A stretch of 64,000 bases of DNA from JAWXUC01 sp044432975 (lineage in GTDB: Bacteria > Pseudomonadota > Alphaproteobacteria > RF32 > CAG-239): the NCBI GenBank assembly GCA_044432975.1, contig JAWXUC010000001.1:1-64000 (forward strand), written 5' to 3'. Position numbers and translations under genes: made by a program. The notes beneath the pieces were generated by a model. It saw only the letters and a list, made by a program, of their open reading frames with translations. It made no database searches and had not been told where the DNA came from. Positions 1-8,114 of the stretch are shown here, piece after piece; position 1 is the first letter of the stretch, and each line of letters begins with the position of its first letter.

Positions 1-38
1 CTTCGCTTGGCGTCCTTTGTTCGCTCGCTACGCTCACC

Positions 39-92
39 GGTGCAGTCCCTGCACCTCTCACGCAGTCTCGAACCAACTGTTTTCGTTGGTTC
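39..92. repeat. two short GC-rich hairpins
   Basis: Two palindromes lie side by side: GGTGCAG/CTGCACC at about 39-55 and GAACCAAC/GTTGGTTC at about 70-92. The surrounding first 110 bases are richer in G+C than the rest of the window and hold no convincing gene. I cannot assign a function; they may belong to a repeat or RNA gene extending left of the window. Confidence 0.3.
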
Positions 93-112
93 TCATCCAT
101 GTCCCAATCCAA

Positions 113-147
113 AAAAAAAAGATAACCATAAAGGTTATCTTATTTTT
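113..147 (-). terminator. intrinsic terminator of tRNA-Pro
   Basis: On the minus strand a stem AAGATAACC/GGTTATCTT with a short loop is followed by a run of T residues. It lies directly after the tRNA-Pro 3' CCA end, as expected for a terminator of that single-gene transcript. Confidence 0.7.
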
Positions 148-224
148 TGGTCGGGACAGCTGGATTCGAACCAACGACATCTAGTACCCAAAACTAGCAC
201 TCTACCAGGCTGAGCTATGCCCCG
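148..224 (-). tRNA. tRNA-Pro (anticodon TGG)
   Basis: Reading the minus strand, a 7-bp acceptor stem (CGGGGCA/TGTCCCG), D arm, anticodon arm with loop TTTGGGT and T arm with GGTTCGAATCC can be folded. The anticodon is UGG, which reads proline CCN codons. The 3' CCA is encoded. Its length is 77 nt. The 5' end and upstream DNA are partly duplicated about 115 bp upstream (332-358). Confidence 0.93.
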
Positions 225-331
225 ATAATTAAGACAATAACAGGTTTTGAAGAATAACACTTTATAAAAGCTCTTAAAAATTGTCTTAGCAATTTTTATG
301 TCCTTATTGTGCTTAGCACTCTTCAGACTGT

Positions 332-358
332 TATGCCCCGATGATTAAGACAATAACA
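332..358 (-). repeat. duplicated tRNA-Pro 5' end plus upstream DNA
   Basis: These 27 bases match 216-242 with a single mismatch. The original covers the first nine bases of tRNA-Pro and its upstream flank. The copy therefore carries only the 5' acceptor strand and leader, with no tRNA body. It could be a remnant of a tandem tRNA copy or a recombination scar. Confidence 0.6.
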
Positions 359-486
359 AATGATATTTGTTTATCTCAACAACAAAAATGTTTATAAACC
401 AAAAAAATATTATTGCAAGTCTTTTTTTTATTTTTTTTCAAAAAAAAAGAGCGAATAAAATTCGCTCTAATACTTTTAGATAAATC

Positions 487-1923
487 CTACATATTAGCTG
501 GGTTTATTTTTACTTTCAAATCAGCGCCATAGCTATTTATCATATTTTGATTTGCTTCTGCAGATAAAGAAGCTTTTGTATTATCTAAAGAAGTAGCATC
601 AGCTTTTCCACCTTTTACAACTTTTTTAACAACAACTAAAACCTTTTTCTCTTTATTTTCAAAAACTTTTATTTTTCCAACAGATTCATTAAAAGCTTCT
701 TCCATTTGAAACTTACTTAAATCTTCAAAAGAATCATCTTTTAACAATGGCAGTGTTGTTGTCAATTTCAAATTAAACCTCTTTGCTATTTCAGACAAAG
801 AATCCCCTTCGTTAAGATAATTAGTAACATCATTAGAAATTTCTTGCGCAATAGCCAATTGCTCATCAGCTTTCCATAGTTTTACAATCTGAGATTTTAC
901 ATTTTTGATATCTTTCAAATATTCTGGTGCAATTTTAGTTACTTCCACAACATAAAACCCTGTCTCAGATTCTATAACATTGCTAATTTCACCTTCATTA
1001 TAAGAAAACATAGCATCAATAAAATCAGAAGTCATCTCAAAACCCTTAGGGCTTACATTTATTTTTCCATCTTCAGAAACACCTGCAACTTTTTGAACCT
1101 TTACATTATATTTTTCAGCCAATTCATCAAAAGTAGCACCCCCACCTATTGTATCTTCAATCTCATCAGCAAGCTCTACATTTTCATCATAATCTTTTTT
1201 TGCTTTAATATATATATAAGAAGCATCTCTAACTTCTGGTGCCATAAAATCAGATGAATAATCTTCATAATATTGCTCCAATTCATCTTCCGATATATTT
1301 CTATCAACCGCCAAAGATCTAGGCTCTATCTTAATATATTCAAAAACTTTTTTAATTCCAGCAGCTTGAGATAAATAATTATCATAAGCTTTAGGGAACT
1401 TAACATTTTCAACAACATTTGTTACCAAAATTTGTTGTTGCACATCTAAAGCCAACTTATTAACATAAGTATCTTCTGTTTGATAAGTCATCGCTAAAAA
1501 TCTTTGAAACAACGGAAAACTAAATTTCCCCTCATCATTAAAAAATTGAGATTGATTTTGAATAATATTTCTCAACAAGTTTTCAGAAACATCAATACCT
1601 TTATTCTCAGCAGTTTTTTGAACAATCAAATTATTAGCTTCTCTATTAATAATTCCCATTAAAATAGAATTTTTAACTTCTTCAGACAAATTCAAACTTT
1701 GCCCCAAAAGTCTTTGAGCCATTTGAGTATCTCTATTAAAAAGAGATGCAATTTCATTAGTGCCAATTTTTGTGCCATCAACTTTAATCACTGTTTTATT
1801 ATTTGCAGCACTATCCACATATCCAGAAACACCAAATAAAGACATAAAACTTAAGGCTGTTAAAACCAAAATAACTTTAATACCCCAAGAGTTTTGCATT
1901 CTTCTAAATTTTTCAATCATCAA
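487..1923 (-). CDS. ppiD: PpiD/SurA-like periplasmic peptidyl-prolyl isomerase
   Basis: A membrane-anchored chaperone that helps newly secreted proteins fold in the periplasm. The first 14 residues are basic and are followed by one membrane span at about residues 15-35 (IKVILVLTALSFMSLFGV), the layout of PpiD rather than soluble SurA. A SurA-N-like helical region follows, then a parvulin-type region from roughly residue 225 to 335. At 478 residues it is shorter than the typical PpiD of around 600. A purine-rich ribosome-binding site (AGGAGA) precedes the MMIEKF start. It is divergent from tpiA, as in many alphaproteobacteria. The family is clear; whether the parvulin domain is active cannot be judged by eye. 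Confidence 0.88.
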   Translation of the reverse strand: MMIEKFRRMQNSWGIKVILVLTALSFMSLFGVSGYVDSAANNKTVIKVDGTKIGTNEIASLFNRDTQMAQRLLGQSLNLSEEVKNSILMGIINREANNLIVQKTAENKGIDVSENLLRNIIQNQSQFFNDEGKFSFPLFQRFLAMTYQTEDTYVNKLALDVQQQILVTNVVENVKFPKAYDNYLSQAAGIKKVFEYIKIEPRSLAVDRNISEDELEQYYEDYSSDFMAPEVRDASYIYIKAKKDYDENVELADEIEDTIGGGATFDELAEKYNVKVQKVAGVSEDGKINVSPKGFEMTSDFIDAMFSYNEGEISNVIESETGFYVVEVTKIAPEYLKDIKNVKSQIVKLWKADEQLAIAQEISNDVTNYLNEGDSLSEIAKRFNLKLTTTLPLLKDDSFEDLSKFQMEEAFNESVGKIKVFENKEKKVLVVVKKVVKGGKADATSLDNTKASLSAEANQNMINSYGADLKVKINPANM

Positions 1924-2037
1924 TTTTCTCCTATATACTCATAAATATATAAGATAAAATAAATTATACAACAAAATTATATTACTCTTGAAAACTTTTT
2001 TTTGATGTGCTAAGACTCCTCTTAAAAGGAGATAATT

Positions 2038-2802
2038 ATGGCTAGAAAAAAATTAATTGCTGGAAACTGGAAGATGAATTGTCTTGTAGAAGAAGGCACA
2101 AACTTAGCAAAACAAATTGCAACAGACGTTAAATCTATGGGAAAATTAGGTAACATCGAATTTTTAATTTGCCCAACATTTACTGCATTAACAAATGTAA
2201 AAAAAGCTTTAAGAGGAGCAAAAGTGGCTCTAGGAGCTCAAGATTGTCATTATAATAATAGTGGCGCTCATACAGGAGACATTTCTCCTGCAATGCTTAA
2301 AGACGTTGGTTGTTCTTATGTTATTTTAGGACATTCAGAAAGAAGAGCAGATCATTTTGAAAGCAATGAATTAATTAACCAAAAAGCTATTGCTGCTTAT
2401 GAACAAGGCTTAAAAGCTGTTATTTGTATTGGTGAAACTCTACAACAAAGAGAAGACAATCAAGAAGTAGAAGTTTGCAAGGCTCAAATTTTAGGTTCTG
2501 TTCCAGATAATGCGACAGACAAAAATACAGTTATTGCTTATGAACCAGTTTGGGCAATTGGCACAGGCAAAACTCCAACTGCTGAGCAAGTTCAAGCAAT
2601 TCACCTAGAAATCAGAAAAATTTTAACAAAAAAATTAGGCAAATCAATTGCAAATAGAATGCAAATTTTATATGGCGGTTCTGTAAAACCTAGCAACGCT
2701 AAAGAATTTTTAGGCTTACCAGATGTTGACGGCGCTTTAATTGGTGGCGCAAGCTTAAAAGCTGAAGACTTTATGTCTATTGCAAAAAATGTAAAGGAAT
2801 AA
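2038..2802 (+). CDS. tpiA: triosephosphate isomerase
   Basis: This cytoplasmic enzyme interconverts dihydroxyacetone phosphate and glyceraldehyde 3-phosphate in glycolysis. The expected catalytic residues are visible: N10 and K12 in AGNWKMN, H99 in ILGHSERR and E169 in AYEPVWAIGTGKTP. The phosphate-binding YGGSVKPSN segment lies near the C terminus. Its length of 254 residues is normal. An AAGGAG ribosome-binding site lies just before ATG. It is the first gene of a two-gene unit with secG, only five bases downstream, and is read away from ppiD. Confidence 0.97.
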   Translation: MARKKLIAGNWKMNCLVEEGTNLAKQIATDVKSMGKLGNIEFLICPTFTALTNVKKALRGAKVALGAQDCHYNNSGAHTGDISPAMLKDVGCSYVILGHSERRADHFESNELINQKAIAAYEQGLKAVICIGETLQQREDNQEVEVCKAQILGSVPDNATDKNTVIAYEPVWAIGTGKTPTAEQVQAIHLEIRKILTKKLGKSIANRMQILYGGSVKPSNAKEFLGLPDVDGALIGGASLKAEDFMSIAKNVKE

Positions 2803-2807
2803 TAAAA

Positions 2808-3116
2808 ATGGATACAGTTTTATTAACAATTCACTTAATGACAGCTATTTGCTTGGTTTGTATAATCTTATTACAACGTTCAGAAGGTGGCGCTTTATCT
2901 GGCTTAGGTGGAGATAGTGGAGCTTCTAGCTTTATGAACGCAAGAGGAAAAGGTAATTTCTTAACAAAATTAACAACTATCTTAGCTATTGTATTCTTTT
3001 GCACATCAATTGGATTGTCAATTTATCATGGGCAAGGAAGAGTTTCTAAATCTTTTCTAGAAACAACTACAGAAGATATAAAGACAGAGGCACCAACCGC
3101 CCCAGTCGCAAAATAA
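2808..3116 (+). CDS. secG: preprotein translocase subunit SecG
   Basis: A small inner-membrane subunit of the SecYEG channel that assists protein export. The 102-residue protein has two membrane segments, at about residues 3-22 and 53-72, separated by the family-typical QRSEGGALSGLGG segment and a glycine-rich cytoplasmic loop. The C-terminal tail is short and polar. It starts five bases after tpiA stops and is followed by a strong terminator, so the two genes form one transcript. The tpiA-secG-pyrG order is common in alphaproteobacteria. Confidence 0.95.
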   Translation: MDTVLLTIHLMTAICLVCIILLQRSEGGALSGLGGDSGASSFMNARGKGNFLTKLTTILAIVFFCTSIGLSIYHGQGRVSKSFLETTTEDIKTEAPTAPVAK

Positions 3117-3123
3117 TAATCAC

Positions 3124-3155
3124 AAGGCATCCTAAAAAATAGGATGCCTTTTTTA
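3124..3155 (+). terminator. intrinsic terminator after secG
   Basis: A perfect ten-base stem (AAGGCATCCT/AGGATGCCTT) with an A-rich loop runs into a T tract. It separates the tpiA-secG unit from pyrG. Confidence 0.88.
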
Positions 3156-3175
3156 CTTTAGGAGTCTATAAAAAA

Positions 3176-4813
3176 ATGAGCAAAAATACAAAATATATTT
3201 TTATTACTGGCGGCGTAGTTTCTTCTTTAGGAAAAGGACTAGCCTCAGCCTCTTTAGCATCTATTCTTCAAGACAAAGGATTCAAAGTTCGCCTAAAAAA
3301 ATGCGATCCATACCTTAACGTTGACCCTGGCACAATGAGCCCATATCAACACGGAGAATGTTTTGTTACAGATGATGGCACAGAAGCAGATTTAGACTTA
3401 GGACACTATGAGCGTTTTTCAGGAGTTCCTTCAACAAAATTTGATAGTGTTACAACAGGCAAAATATATATGAGTGTTATTGAAAAAGAACGCCACGGTG
3501 ATTATTTGGGTTCAACAATTCAGGTTGTGCCACACATTACCAATGAAATAAAATCATTCATCCAATCAGATATAAAAGATGAAGACTTTGTATTAATAGA
3601 AATCGGCGGAACTGTTGGTGATATTGAAGGACAACCTTATCTAGAAGCGATTCGTCAACTTGCTTATGACTTAGGCAGAGAAAAAACAATGTTTTTACAT
3701 TTAACCTTGTTACCATATATTCCAACAGCAGGAGAAATGAAAACCAAACCAACTCAACACTCTGTAAAAAAACTTCAAGAATATGGTATTCAGCCAAATA
3801 TTTTATTATGCAGATGCCAAATGGATATTCCACAAAATGAACGTCGCAAGTTAGCCTTGTTCTGCAATGTACCAGAAGATGCGGTTATTATGGCAAAAGA
3901 TACTGATAGCATTTATAAAGTGCCATTAGAATACTCTAAAGAAGGTTTAGATAAAGCAGTATGCAAATATTTTAACATCAAAGCAGAAAAACGCACCAGC
4001 TTAAACAAATGGCGTAAAATTGTAGAAAGTGCAACCAATCCAGAAGGAGAAGTTAAAATTGCTGTTGTTGGCAAATATACCGCATTGCTAGAAGCTTATA
4101 AATCATTACACGAAGCTATTATTCACGGTGGAATTGCCAATAAATATAAAGTAAAAATCAAATGGATAAATTCAGAAGAATTAGAATCTAAAGATATAAA
4201 TGCAGAACTTGCTGATGCTTGTGGAATTATTGTACCAGGAGGTTTTGGACAACGTGGTGCCGAAGGTAAAATAATGGCCGTTAAATACGCCAGAGAAAAC
4301 AAAATTCCATTTTTAGGCATTTGTTATGGTATGCAACTTTCTGTAATAGAAACTTTACGCAACGTTGCAGGTATTAAAGATGCAAATACAACAGAAAATG
4401 ATAAAAACTGCACCCCTGCTATTGCTCTTTTAACAGAGTGGGAACAAAACGGCAAAAAACAATCTCGTAAAGAAGACGGAGATTTAGGCGGAACAATGCG
4501 TTTAGGTGCTTATGATAGTGTTTTAGTTAAAGATAGTAACATCTATAAAGCTTATAAAACCCAAAATATTTCTGAACGCCATCGCCATAGATATGAAGTT
4601 AATGCAAACTTTGAAGGCATGTTAGAAAACGCAGGAATGAAAATTGTTGGCTGGTCTCCAGATGGAAAATTGCCAGAAGCGGTAGAAGTTAAAGATCATC
4701 CATGGTTTGTAGGTGTTCAATATCACCCAGAACTAAAATCAAAACCTTTCGCCCCTGCCCCATTGTTTGTAGACTTCATCAAAGAGGCAATCAAAAAAGA
4801 AAGATTAATATAA
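3176..4813 (+). CDS. pyrG: CTP synthase
   Basis: It makes CTP from UTP, ATP and glutamine in the cytoplasm. The N-terminal synthetase domain shows the phosphate-binding [11 protein letters not shown] at residues 12-22 and the [12 protein letters not shown] region near 141-152. The C-terminal class-I glutamine amidotransferase domain has the nucleophile C383 in GICYGMQLS, with the partner His/Glu in YHPELKSKP near the end. Its length of 545 residues is standard. AGGAG lies upstream of the ATG. It sits just after the secG terminator, so it is probably transcribed separately. Confidence 0.97.
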   Translation: MSKNTKYIFITGGVVSSLGKGLASASLASILQDKGFKVRLKKCDPYLNVDPGTMSPYQHGECFVTDDGTEADLDLGHYERFSGVPSTKFDSVTTGKIYMSVIEKERHGDYLGSTIQVVPHITNEIKSFIQSDIKDEDFVLIEIGGTVGDIEGQPYLEAIRQLAYDLGREKTMFLHLTLLPYIPTAGEMKTKPTQHSVKKLQEYGIQPNILLCRCQMDIPQNERRKLALFCNVPEDAVIMAKDTDSIYKVPLEYSKEGLDKAVCKYFNIKAEKRTSLNKWRKIVESATNPEGEVKIAVVGKYTALLEAYKSLHEAIIHGGIANKYKVKIKWINSEELESKDINAELADACGIIVPGGFGQRGAEGKIMAVKYARENKIPFLGICYGMQLSVIETLRNVAGIKDANTTENDKNCTPAIALLTEWEQNGKKQSRKEDGDLGGTMRLGAYDSVLVKDSNIYKAYKTQNISERHRHRYEVNANFEGMLENAGMKIVGWSPDGKLPEAVEVKDHPWFVGVQYHPELKSKPFAPAPLFVDFIKEAIKKERLI

Positions 4814-4838
4814 TTTCTTATATTATAATTCACAACCT

Positions 4839-4907
4839 GTAGGGGACGGTCTTGACCGTCCCTCAAAAATTAGCCACATAAAAAGGGACGGTAAACCCGT
4901 CCCCTAC
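4839..4907. repeat. GACGGTC palindromic repeat, copy 1
   Basis: A 69-bp element made of two hairpins facing each other: GTAGGGGACGGTC...GACCGTCCCT, and a mirrored half ending in CCCCTAC. Related copies are at 5384-5454 and 14524-14594, with a half copy at 30968-31004. All border the RNA/small-ORF cassettes. It ends two bases before the HTH stop codon, where it could also act as a terminator. Confidence 0.75.
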
Positions 4908-4908
4908 C

Positions 4909-5157
4909 TCAACAACAATCTTCTAAAACAACTTTGATTTTCTTATCATAAAGCCTTGCAATCTGAATTAACTCATTAACATTTATCATTCCGATTTTTG
5001 CATTTTCTATTCTCTCTATTCTTTTAATAGATGTAGACAATTTGAACGCAACATAATCAATATCCAAATTTGCTTTCAACCTTGCCAATTGCAAATCCTT
5101 AGCAATATTACTCCTCAACTCTCTAAAATTTTGAGTTGCTTGTTCTTTACTTATCAT
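4909..5157 (-). CDS. small XRE-type HTH protein, cassette 1
   Basis: An 82-residue protein predicted to bind DNA through one Cro/CI-like helix-turn-helix. The segment ARLKANLDIDYVAFKLSTSI looks like the first helices of such a domain, followed by a RIERIENA recognition region and an ELIQIARLYD helix that closes the fold. It is nearly identical to the gene at 14053-14298. It lies downstream of a conserved structured RNA and its terminator, and starts in the shared context GGGGCTTATAAA-ATG. No toxin or enzyme domain is present. A likely role is autoregulation or control of the RNA in front of it, but this is inference. Confidence 0.75.
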   Translation of the reverse strand: MISKEQATQNFRELRSNIAKDLQLARLKANLDIDYVAFKLSTSIKRIERIENAKIGMINVNELIQIARLYDKKIKVVLEDCC

Positions 5158-5179
5158 TTTATAAGCCCCTTTTAATTTG

Positions 5180-5342
5180 TTAAAACAAAACCACTGAATT
5201 TAAAAAATCAGTGGCGGAGCTAAATAACTGCATGTAATCAGTCCTGTTTATTCGCGCAAACGCCTTATATCACAGACTCCACCCAAAAGATGGATTTTAC
5301 ATGAGATGTTATTTAGACACCATCCTCTTTCCTAAAGAGAAC
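5180..5342 (-). ncRNA. structured RNA family, copy 1
   Basis: Minus-strand RNA of about 160 nt between a promoter and an intrinsic terminator. From 5' to 3': a hairpin (TCTCTTT/AAAGAGG), a long closing helix pairing CTAAATAAC with GTTATTTAG, an inner helix CATGTAA/TTACATG, a hairpin TCCA/TGGA, and a near-invariant unpaired stretch around GATATAAGGC and CGAATAA. A terminator stem CCACTGA/TCAGTGG followed by TTTTGTTTT ends it. The same plan recurs at 14.4, 30.8 and 34.4 kb with compensatory base changes. I do not recognise a known class. It may be a leader with a terminator switch or an independent small RNA. Confidence 0.8.
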
Positions 5343-5348
5343 AATGTT

Positions 5349-5376
5349 ATTATAAACAAAGATTATTATTTGTAAA
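5349..5376 (-). promoter_or_regulatory. promoter of structured RNA copy 1
   Basis: On the minus strand, a -35 TTTACA (5371-5376) and a -10 TATAAT (5349-5354) are separated by 16 bases. Initiation would be near 5342. The same spacing is kept in copies 2 and 3, which sets the strand of the RNA. Confidence 0.8.
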
Positions 5377-5383
5377 GAAATTT

Positions 5384-5454
5384 GTAGGGTACGGTCTTGA
5401 CCGTACCTCAATAAATTAGCCATATAAAAAGGAACGGTCAAACCCGTCACCTAC
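5384..5454. repeat. GACGGTC palindromic repeat, copy 2
   Basis: A diverged copy of the 4839-4907 element (GTAGGGTACGGTC...GACCGTACCT with a mirrored half). It bounds the promoter side of cassette 1. Confidence 0.7.
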
Positions 5455-5489
5455 CTCAACAATAATCTTCTAAAACAATTTTTATTTTA
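5455..5489 (-). pseudogene. remnant of an HTH-cassette 3' end
   Basis: The bases directly after the second GACGGTC repeat match the 3' end of the HTH gene at 4908-4943. On the minus strand they read as a tail KIKIVLEDYC-stop, against KIKVVLEDCC in the intact gene. Nothing else of the gene remains. This is what would be left if one cassette were joined to, or inserted into, another. Confidence 0.65.
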
Positions 5490-5678
5490 CAAATCTTTTT
5501 CTGCAGATTTTTCTATATTTACGATTCTCGCATGATTATATTCTACAATTTTATGTAACTTATTTAAGAAACCACTTTCCCAAGCATGAAGAGTTCCCCA
5601 CACCGCAATAATAGATACTACAATAGTAAAAATGGCTTCTGTTATTTCTAAAAATTCTTTTATATCCTGTTTTTTCAT
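5487..5678 (-). CDS. possible small membrane protein
   Basis: A 63-residue reading frame with one hydrophobic segment (FTIVVSIIAVWGTLHAW, about residues 17-33) and a charged C-terminal tail. It resembles small single-span membrane proteins or holin-like peptides in general layout only. No ribosome-binding site is evident, and its 3' end runs into the HTH-cassette remnant. It may not be a real gene. Confidence 0.35.
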   Translation of the reverse strand: MKKQDIKEFLEITEAIFTIVVSIIAVWGTLHAWESGFLNKLHKIVEYNHARIVNIEKSAEKDL

Positions 5679-5782
5679 AATAAAATAGATAGTTATAAAT
5701 TTTATTATTTAAAGATATAAAAAAAATAAAAAAAAGACTAGACATATAAAAAAATATTAGTTATAAGTCTTTTAGTTTTGAT

Positions 5783-5858
<76 letters not shown>

Positions 5859-5863
5859 TCAAA

Positions 5864-5901
5864 AACCCCTCAGAAATATAATATTTCTTGAGGTTTTTTT
5901 A
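5864..5901 (+). terminator. intrinsic terminator of tRNA-Phe
   Basis: The stem CCTCAGAAATA pairs with TATTTCTTGAGG (one bulge) and runs into seven T residues. Confidence 0.85.
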
Positions 5902-5935
5902 TTATATGAAAAACATCTAAATATTTTTTATTCAC

Positions 5936-5960
5936 GTCATCCTGAACGTGTTTCAGGATC
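5936..5960. repeat. small palindromic repeat GTCATCCTGAA
   Basis: A short hairpin (ATCCTGAA.../...TTCAGGAT). A second copy lies at 20701-20725. No gene is present in the roughly 110 bases around it. Confidence 0.55.
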
Positions 5961-6012
5961 TTTTCAAAAAACAAGCAAATCCTGAAATAAATTCAAATTA
6001 AAAAATCACATA

Positions 6013-6040
6013 ACAAAAAAACACCCTAAAAAGGGTGCTT
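6013..6040 (-). terminator. intrinsic terminator of rpmB
   Basis: On the minus strand the stem AGCACCCT/AGGGTGTT is followed by a T run, 20-30 bases after the rpmB stop. Confidence 0.8.
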
Positions 6041-6060
6041 TTAAAAACTTTTGCAAAAAA

Positions 6061-6414
6061 TTATTTAGCTGCTTTTTTAGCGTTTCTTGCAGATACTTTT
6101 TTTACAACTGGTTTAGCTGAAGCAACTTTAGTGCCACCATTTGCTTTTTTAACTGCTTTTTTAATTTTTTGAGCTTCTACTGTTAATTCTTCATTCTTTG
6201 TGTTTTCAAGATAAGAATCAAAACCACCTTTATGTTCAATAGAACGCAAAGTGTTTGAACAAATTTTCAATTTGAAAACTTTATTTAAAGCTTCTGAAAA
6301 CAAAGAAACAATATGCAAGTTTGGTAAAAAACGACGACGAGTTCTGTTATTTGCATGGCTCACGTTGTTACCAGATTGAATACCTTTGTTTGTAAGGCTA
6401 CATTTTTTTGACAT
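6061..6414 (-). CDS. rpmB: 50S ribosomal protein L28
   Basis: A structural protein of the large ribosomal subunit. The N-terminal 80 residues carry the L28 signature: MSKKCSLTNKGIQSGNNVSH, then NNRTRRRFLPNLH and a SNTLRSIEHKGGFDSYL segment. A Lys/Ala-rich extension of about 30 residues brings the length to 117, longer than the usual 78-100. Such basic tails are common in alphaproteobacterial L28. The gene is monocistronic, with its own terminator. The lpxC operon is divergent. Confidence 0.95.
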   Translation of the reverse strand: MSKKCSLTNKGIQSGNNVSHANNRTRRRFLPNLHIVSLFSEALNKVFKLKICSNTLRSIEHKGGFDSYLENTKNEELTVEAQKIKKAVKKANGGTKVASAKPVVKKVSARNAKKAAK

Positions 6415-6532
6415 TTTTTTATCCTTTTATAAATTTATTGGCTCTGAATATATGATTTTATCTTAATAGTCAAGCAAAATTTTAATATTTCTTATCATAA
6501 ATTTAAAATATATAACAACCAACAAAATAAAA

Positions 6533-6560
6533 TTGCATTTTTAATTTTATGTTATACATT
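6533..6560 (+). promoter_or_regulatory. lpxC promoter, leaderless start
   Basis: A -35 TTGCAT (6533-6538) and a -10 TACATT (6555-6560) are spaced by 16 bases. Only seven bases separate the -10 from the lpxC ATG, so the transcript would begin at or next to the start codon. No Shine-Dalgarno sequence is present. Confidence 0.5.
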
Positions 6561-6567
6561 AAAAAAC

Positions 6568-7389
6568 ATGAAACAATATACTTTAGAACATCCTGTATCA
6601 ATAAAAGGAATAGGCTTGCACTCTGGCATGGAGGCAAACCTTACAATCAACCCTGCCCCTGCAAATTCTGGTATAACTTTTCAAAGAATTGACCTTGAAG
6701 GCAAACCACAAGAAAAAGCAATCTATTCAAACATTAAAGACACACGCAATTCTTCTTCAATGTCTTTGGTATCAACAGTTGAGCACCTAATGTCTGCACT
6801 TTATATGACAGGAATAGACAACGCATTAATAGAAATTGACGGCCCAGAAATACCTATCATGGACGGCAGTGCCAAACCATTTTTAGGTGCTTTTAAAGAT
6901 CTTAATCTAATACCTCAAGATGTTAATCGTAAGATTTTAAAAATAAAAGAAAATGTTTCTTTTGCTGATAATAAAGGAAATTTAATTACTTTAGAACCTG
7001 CAGAAAAATTAGAAATAAATTTTGAAATTAATTTTCCATCTCCAATCGTTGGCAACCAAAAATTTTCTGGTGATATTTCAGAAGAAATTTTATCTTGCAG
7101 AACTTTTGTTGAAAAACAACAAGTAGATTATTTGCAATCAATTGGCTTAATCAAAGGCGGATCATTAGAAAATGCGGTTGTTTTAGATGGCAACACTTTA
7201 CTTAACAAAGAAGGGTGGAGATGTGAAAACGAATGCGTAAAACACAAAGTTTTAGACGCAATCGGAGATTTATATTTATCTGGTTATCATATTATTGGCA
7301 AACTAACTGCCAACAAAACAGGACATTTCCACACAAACGAACTCTTAAAGCTATTATTTTCAAACCCTAATAATTATGAGGTAATGTAA
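6568..7389 (+). CDS. lpxC: UDP-3-O-acyl-N-acetylglucosamine deacetylase
   Basis: The committed enzyme of lipid A synthesis, removing acetate from UDP-3-O-acyl-GlcNAc in the cytoplasm. Zinc ligands are visible as H73 (STVEHLMSAL), H226 and D230 (KHKVLDAIGD). The catalytic E72 and H253 (TGHFHTN) are also present. At 273 residues it is slightly shorter than the E. coli enzyme, mostly at the C terminus. It heads the lpxC-bamD-recN-mltB operon, whose genes overlap or touch. The promoter lies so close to ATG that translation is probably leaderless. It implies an LPS-bearing outer membrane. Confidence 0.96.
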   Translation: MKQYTLEHPVSIKGIGLHSGMEANLTINPAPANSGITFQRIDLEGKPQEKAIYSNIKDTRNSSSMSLVSTVEHLMSALYMTGIDNALIEIDGPEIPIMDGSAKPFLGAFKDLNLIPQDVNRKILKIKENVSFADNKGNLITLEPAEKLEINFEINFPSPIVGNQKFSGDISEEILSCRTFVEKQQVDYLQSIGLIKGGSLENAVVLDGNTLLNKEGWRCENECVKHKVLDAIGDLYLSGYHIIGKLTANKTGHFHTNELLKLLFSNPNNYEVM

Positions 7390-8114
7390 TGAAAAAATTT
7401 TTATATGTTCTTTTAATTTTATCAACAGTTGCTTGTTCTTCTACACCAAAAGAAGAACCACCTGTTGAAACTGCAGAAATATTATATAATCAAGCTTATA
7501 ATTATTTAGAGCAAACAAAATACAAAAAAGCCTCAGAAACATTTGAAAAAGTTGAGCTAGAATACCCTTATTCAAAATGGGCAACAAGCGCAAAAATTAT
7601 GTCTGCTTATTCATATTATTTAGATGAAAAATATGATGATGCAATTATATCTTTAGACAGATTCTTAAAATTTCACCCAGCCAATATTGAAGCACCTTAC
7701 GCTTATTACTTAAAGGCGATGTGTTATTATGATCAAATTCAAAACGTTGAAAAAGAACAAGGAAACACTAAAAACGCTCTTTTAGGCTTCCAAGAACTTA
7801 TTGCCAGATTTCCAAACTCAAAATATACCCAAGATGCAAAAAAGAAGATTATCTTAGCCAGAGATAACATTGCTGGTCAAGAAATGGAAATCGGACGCTA
7901 TTACTTAAGACAAGAAAATTATTTGGCTGCAGTAAACAGATTCTCTAATGTTGTAAAACTATATCAAACAACAAACTTTATCGAAGAAGCTTTATACAGA
8001 CAAGTTGAAGTTTATACCATTTTAGGTCTTCCACAAGAGGCTTCAAAATCAAGACAAGTATTAGCTCGCAATTATCCAGAATCAAAATGGTCTAAGAAAG
8101 CAAACAACCTATGA
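7389..8114 (+). CDS. bamD: outer membrane assembly lipoprotein BamD
   Basis: A lipoprotein of the BAM complex that inserts beta-barrel proteins into the outer membrane. The N terminus is a lipoprotein signal (FLYVLLILSTVACSS) with the lipobox cysteine near residue 16. The rest is a TPR-type helical repeat protein with EILYNQAYNYLEQTKYKKAS and similar repeats. Its length of 241 residues is typical. The start codon overlaps the lpxC stop (TAATG), so translation is probably coupled. BamD next to recN and lpxC is a common alphaproteobacterial arrangement. Confidence 0.93.
   Translation: MKKFLYVLLILSTVACSSTPKEEPPVETAEILYNQAYNYLEQTKYKKASETFEKVELEYPYSKWATSAKIMSAYSYYLDEKYDDAIISLDRFLKFHPANIEAPYAYYLKAMCYYDQIQNVEKEQGNTKNALLGFQELIARFPNSKYTQDAKKKIILARDNIAGQEMEIGRYYLRQENYLAAVNRFSNVVKLYQTTNFIEEALYRQVEVYTILGLPQEASKSRQVLARNYPESKWSKKANNL

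Noticed and set aside
7..213. 68-residue frame over the start of the window and tRNA-Pro
   Set aside because: It reads through two hairpins, the terminator and the antisense strand of the tRNA; not a gene.
5180..5342. T-box or other known riboswitch identity for the structured RNA
   Set aside because: The conserved T-box sequence TGGnACCGCG, the cobalamin box and the SAM, TPP or glycine motifs I know are not present.
4839..5489. CRISPR-like array from the repeated GACGGTC units
   Set aside because: The repeats are about 540 bp apart with genes between them, are palindromic, and have no regularly sized spacers or cas genes nearby.
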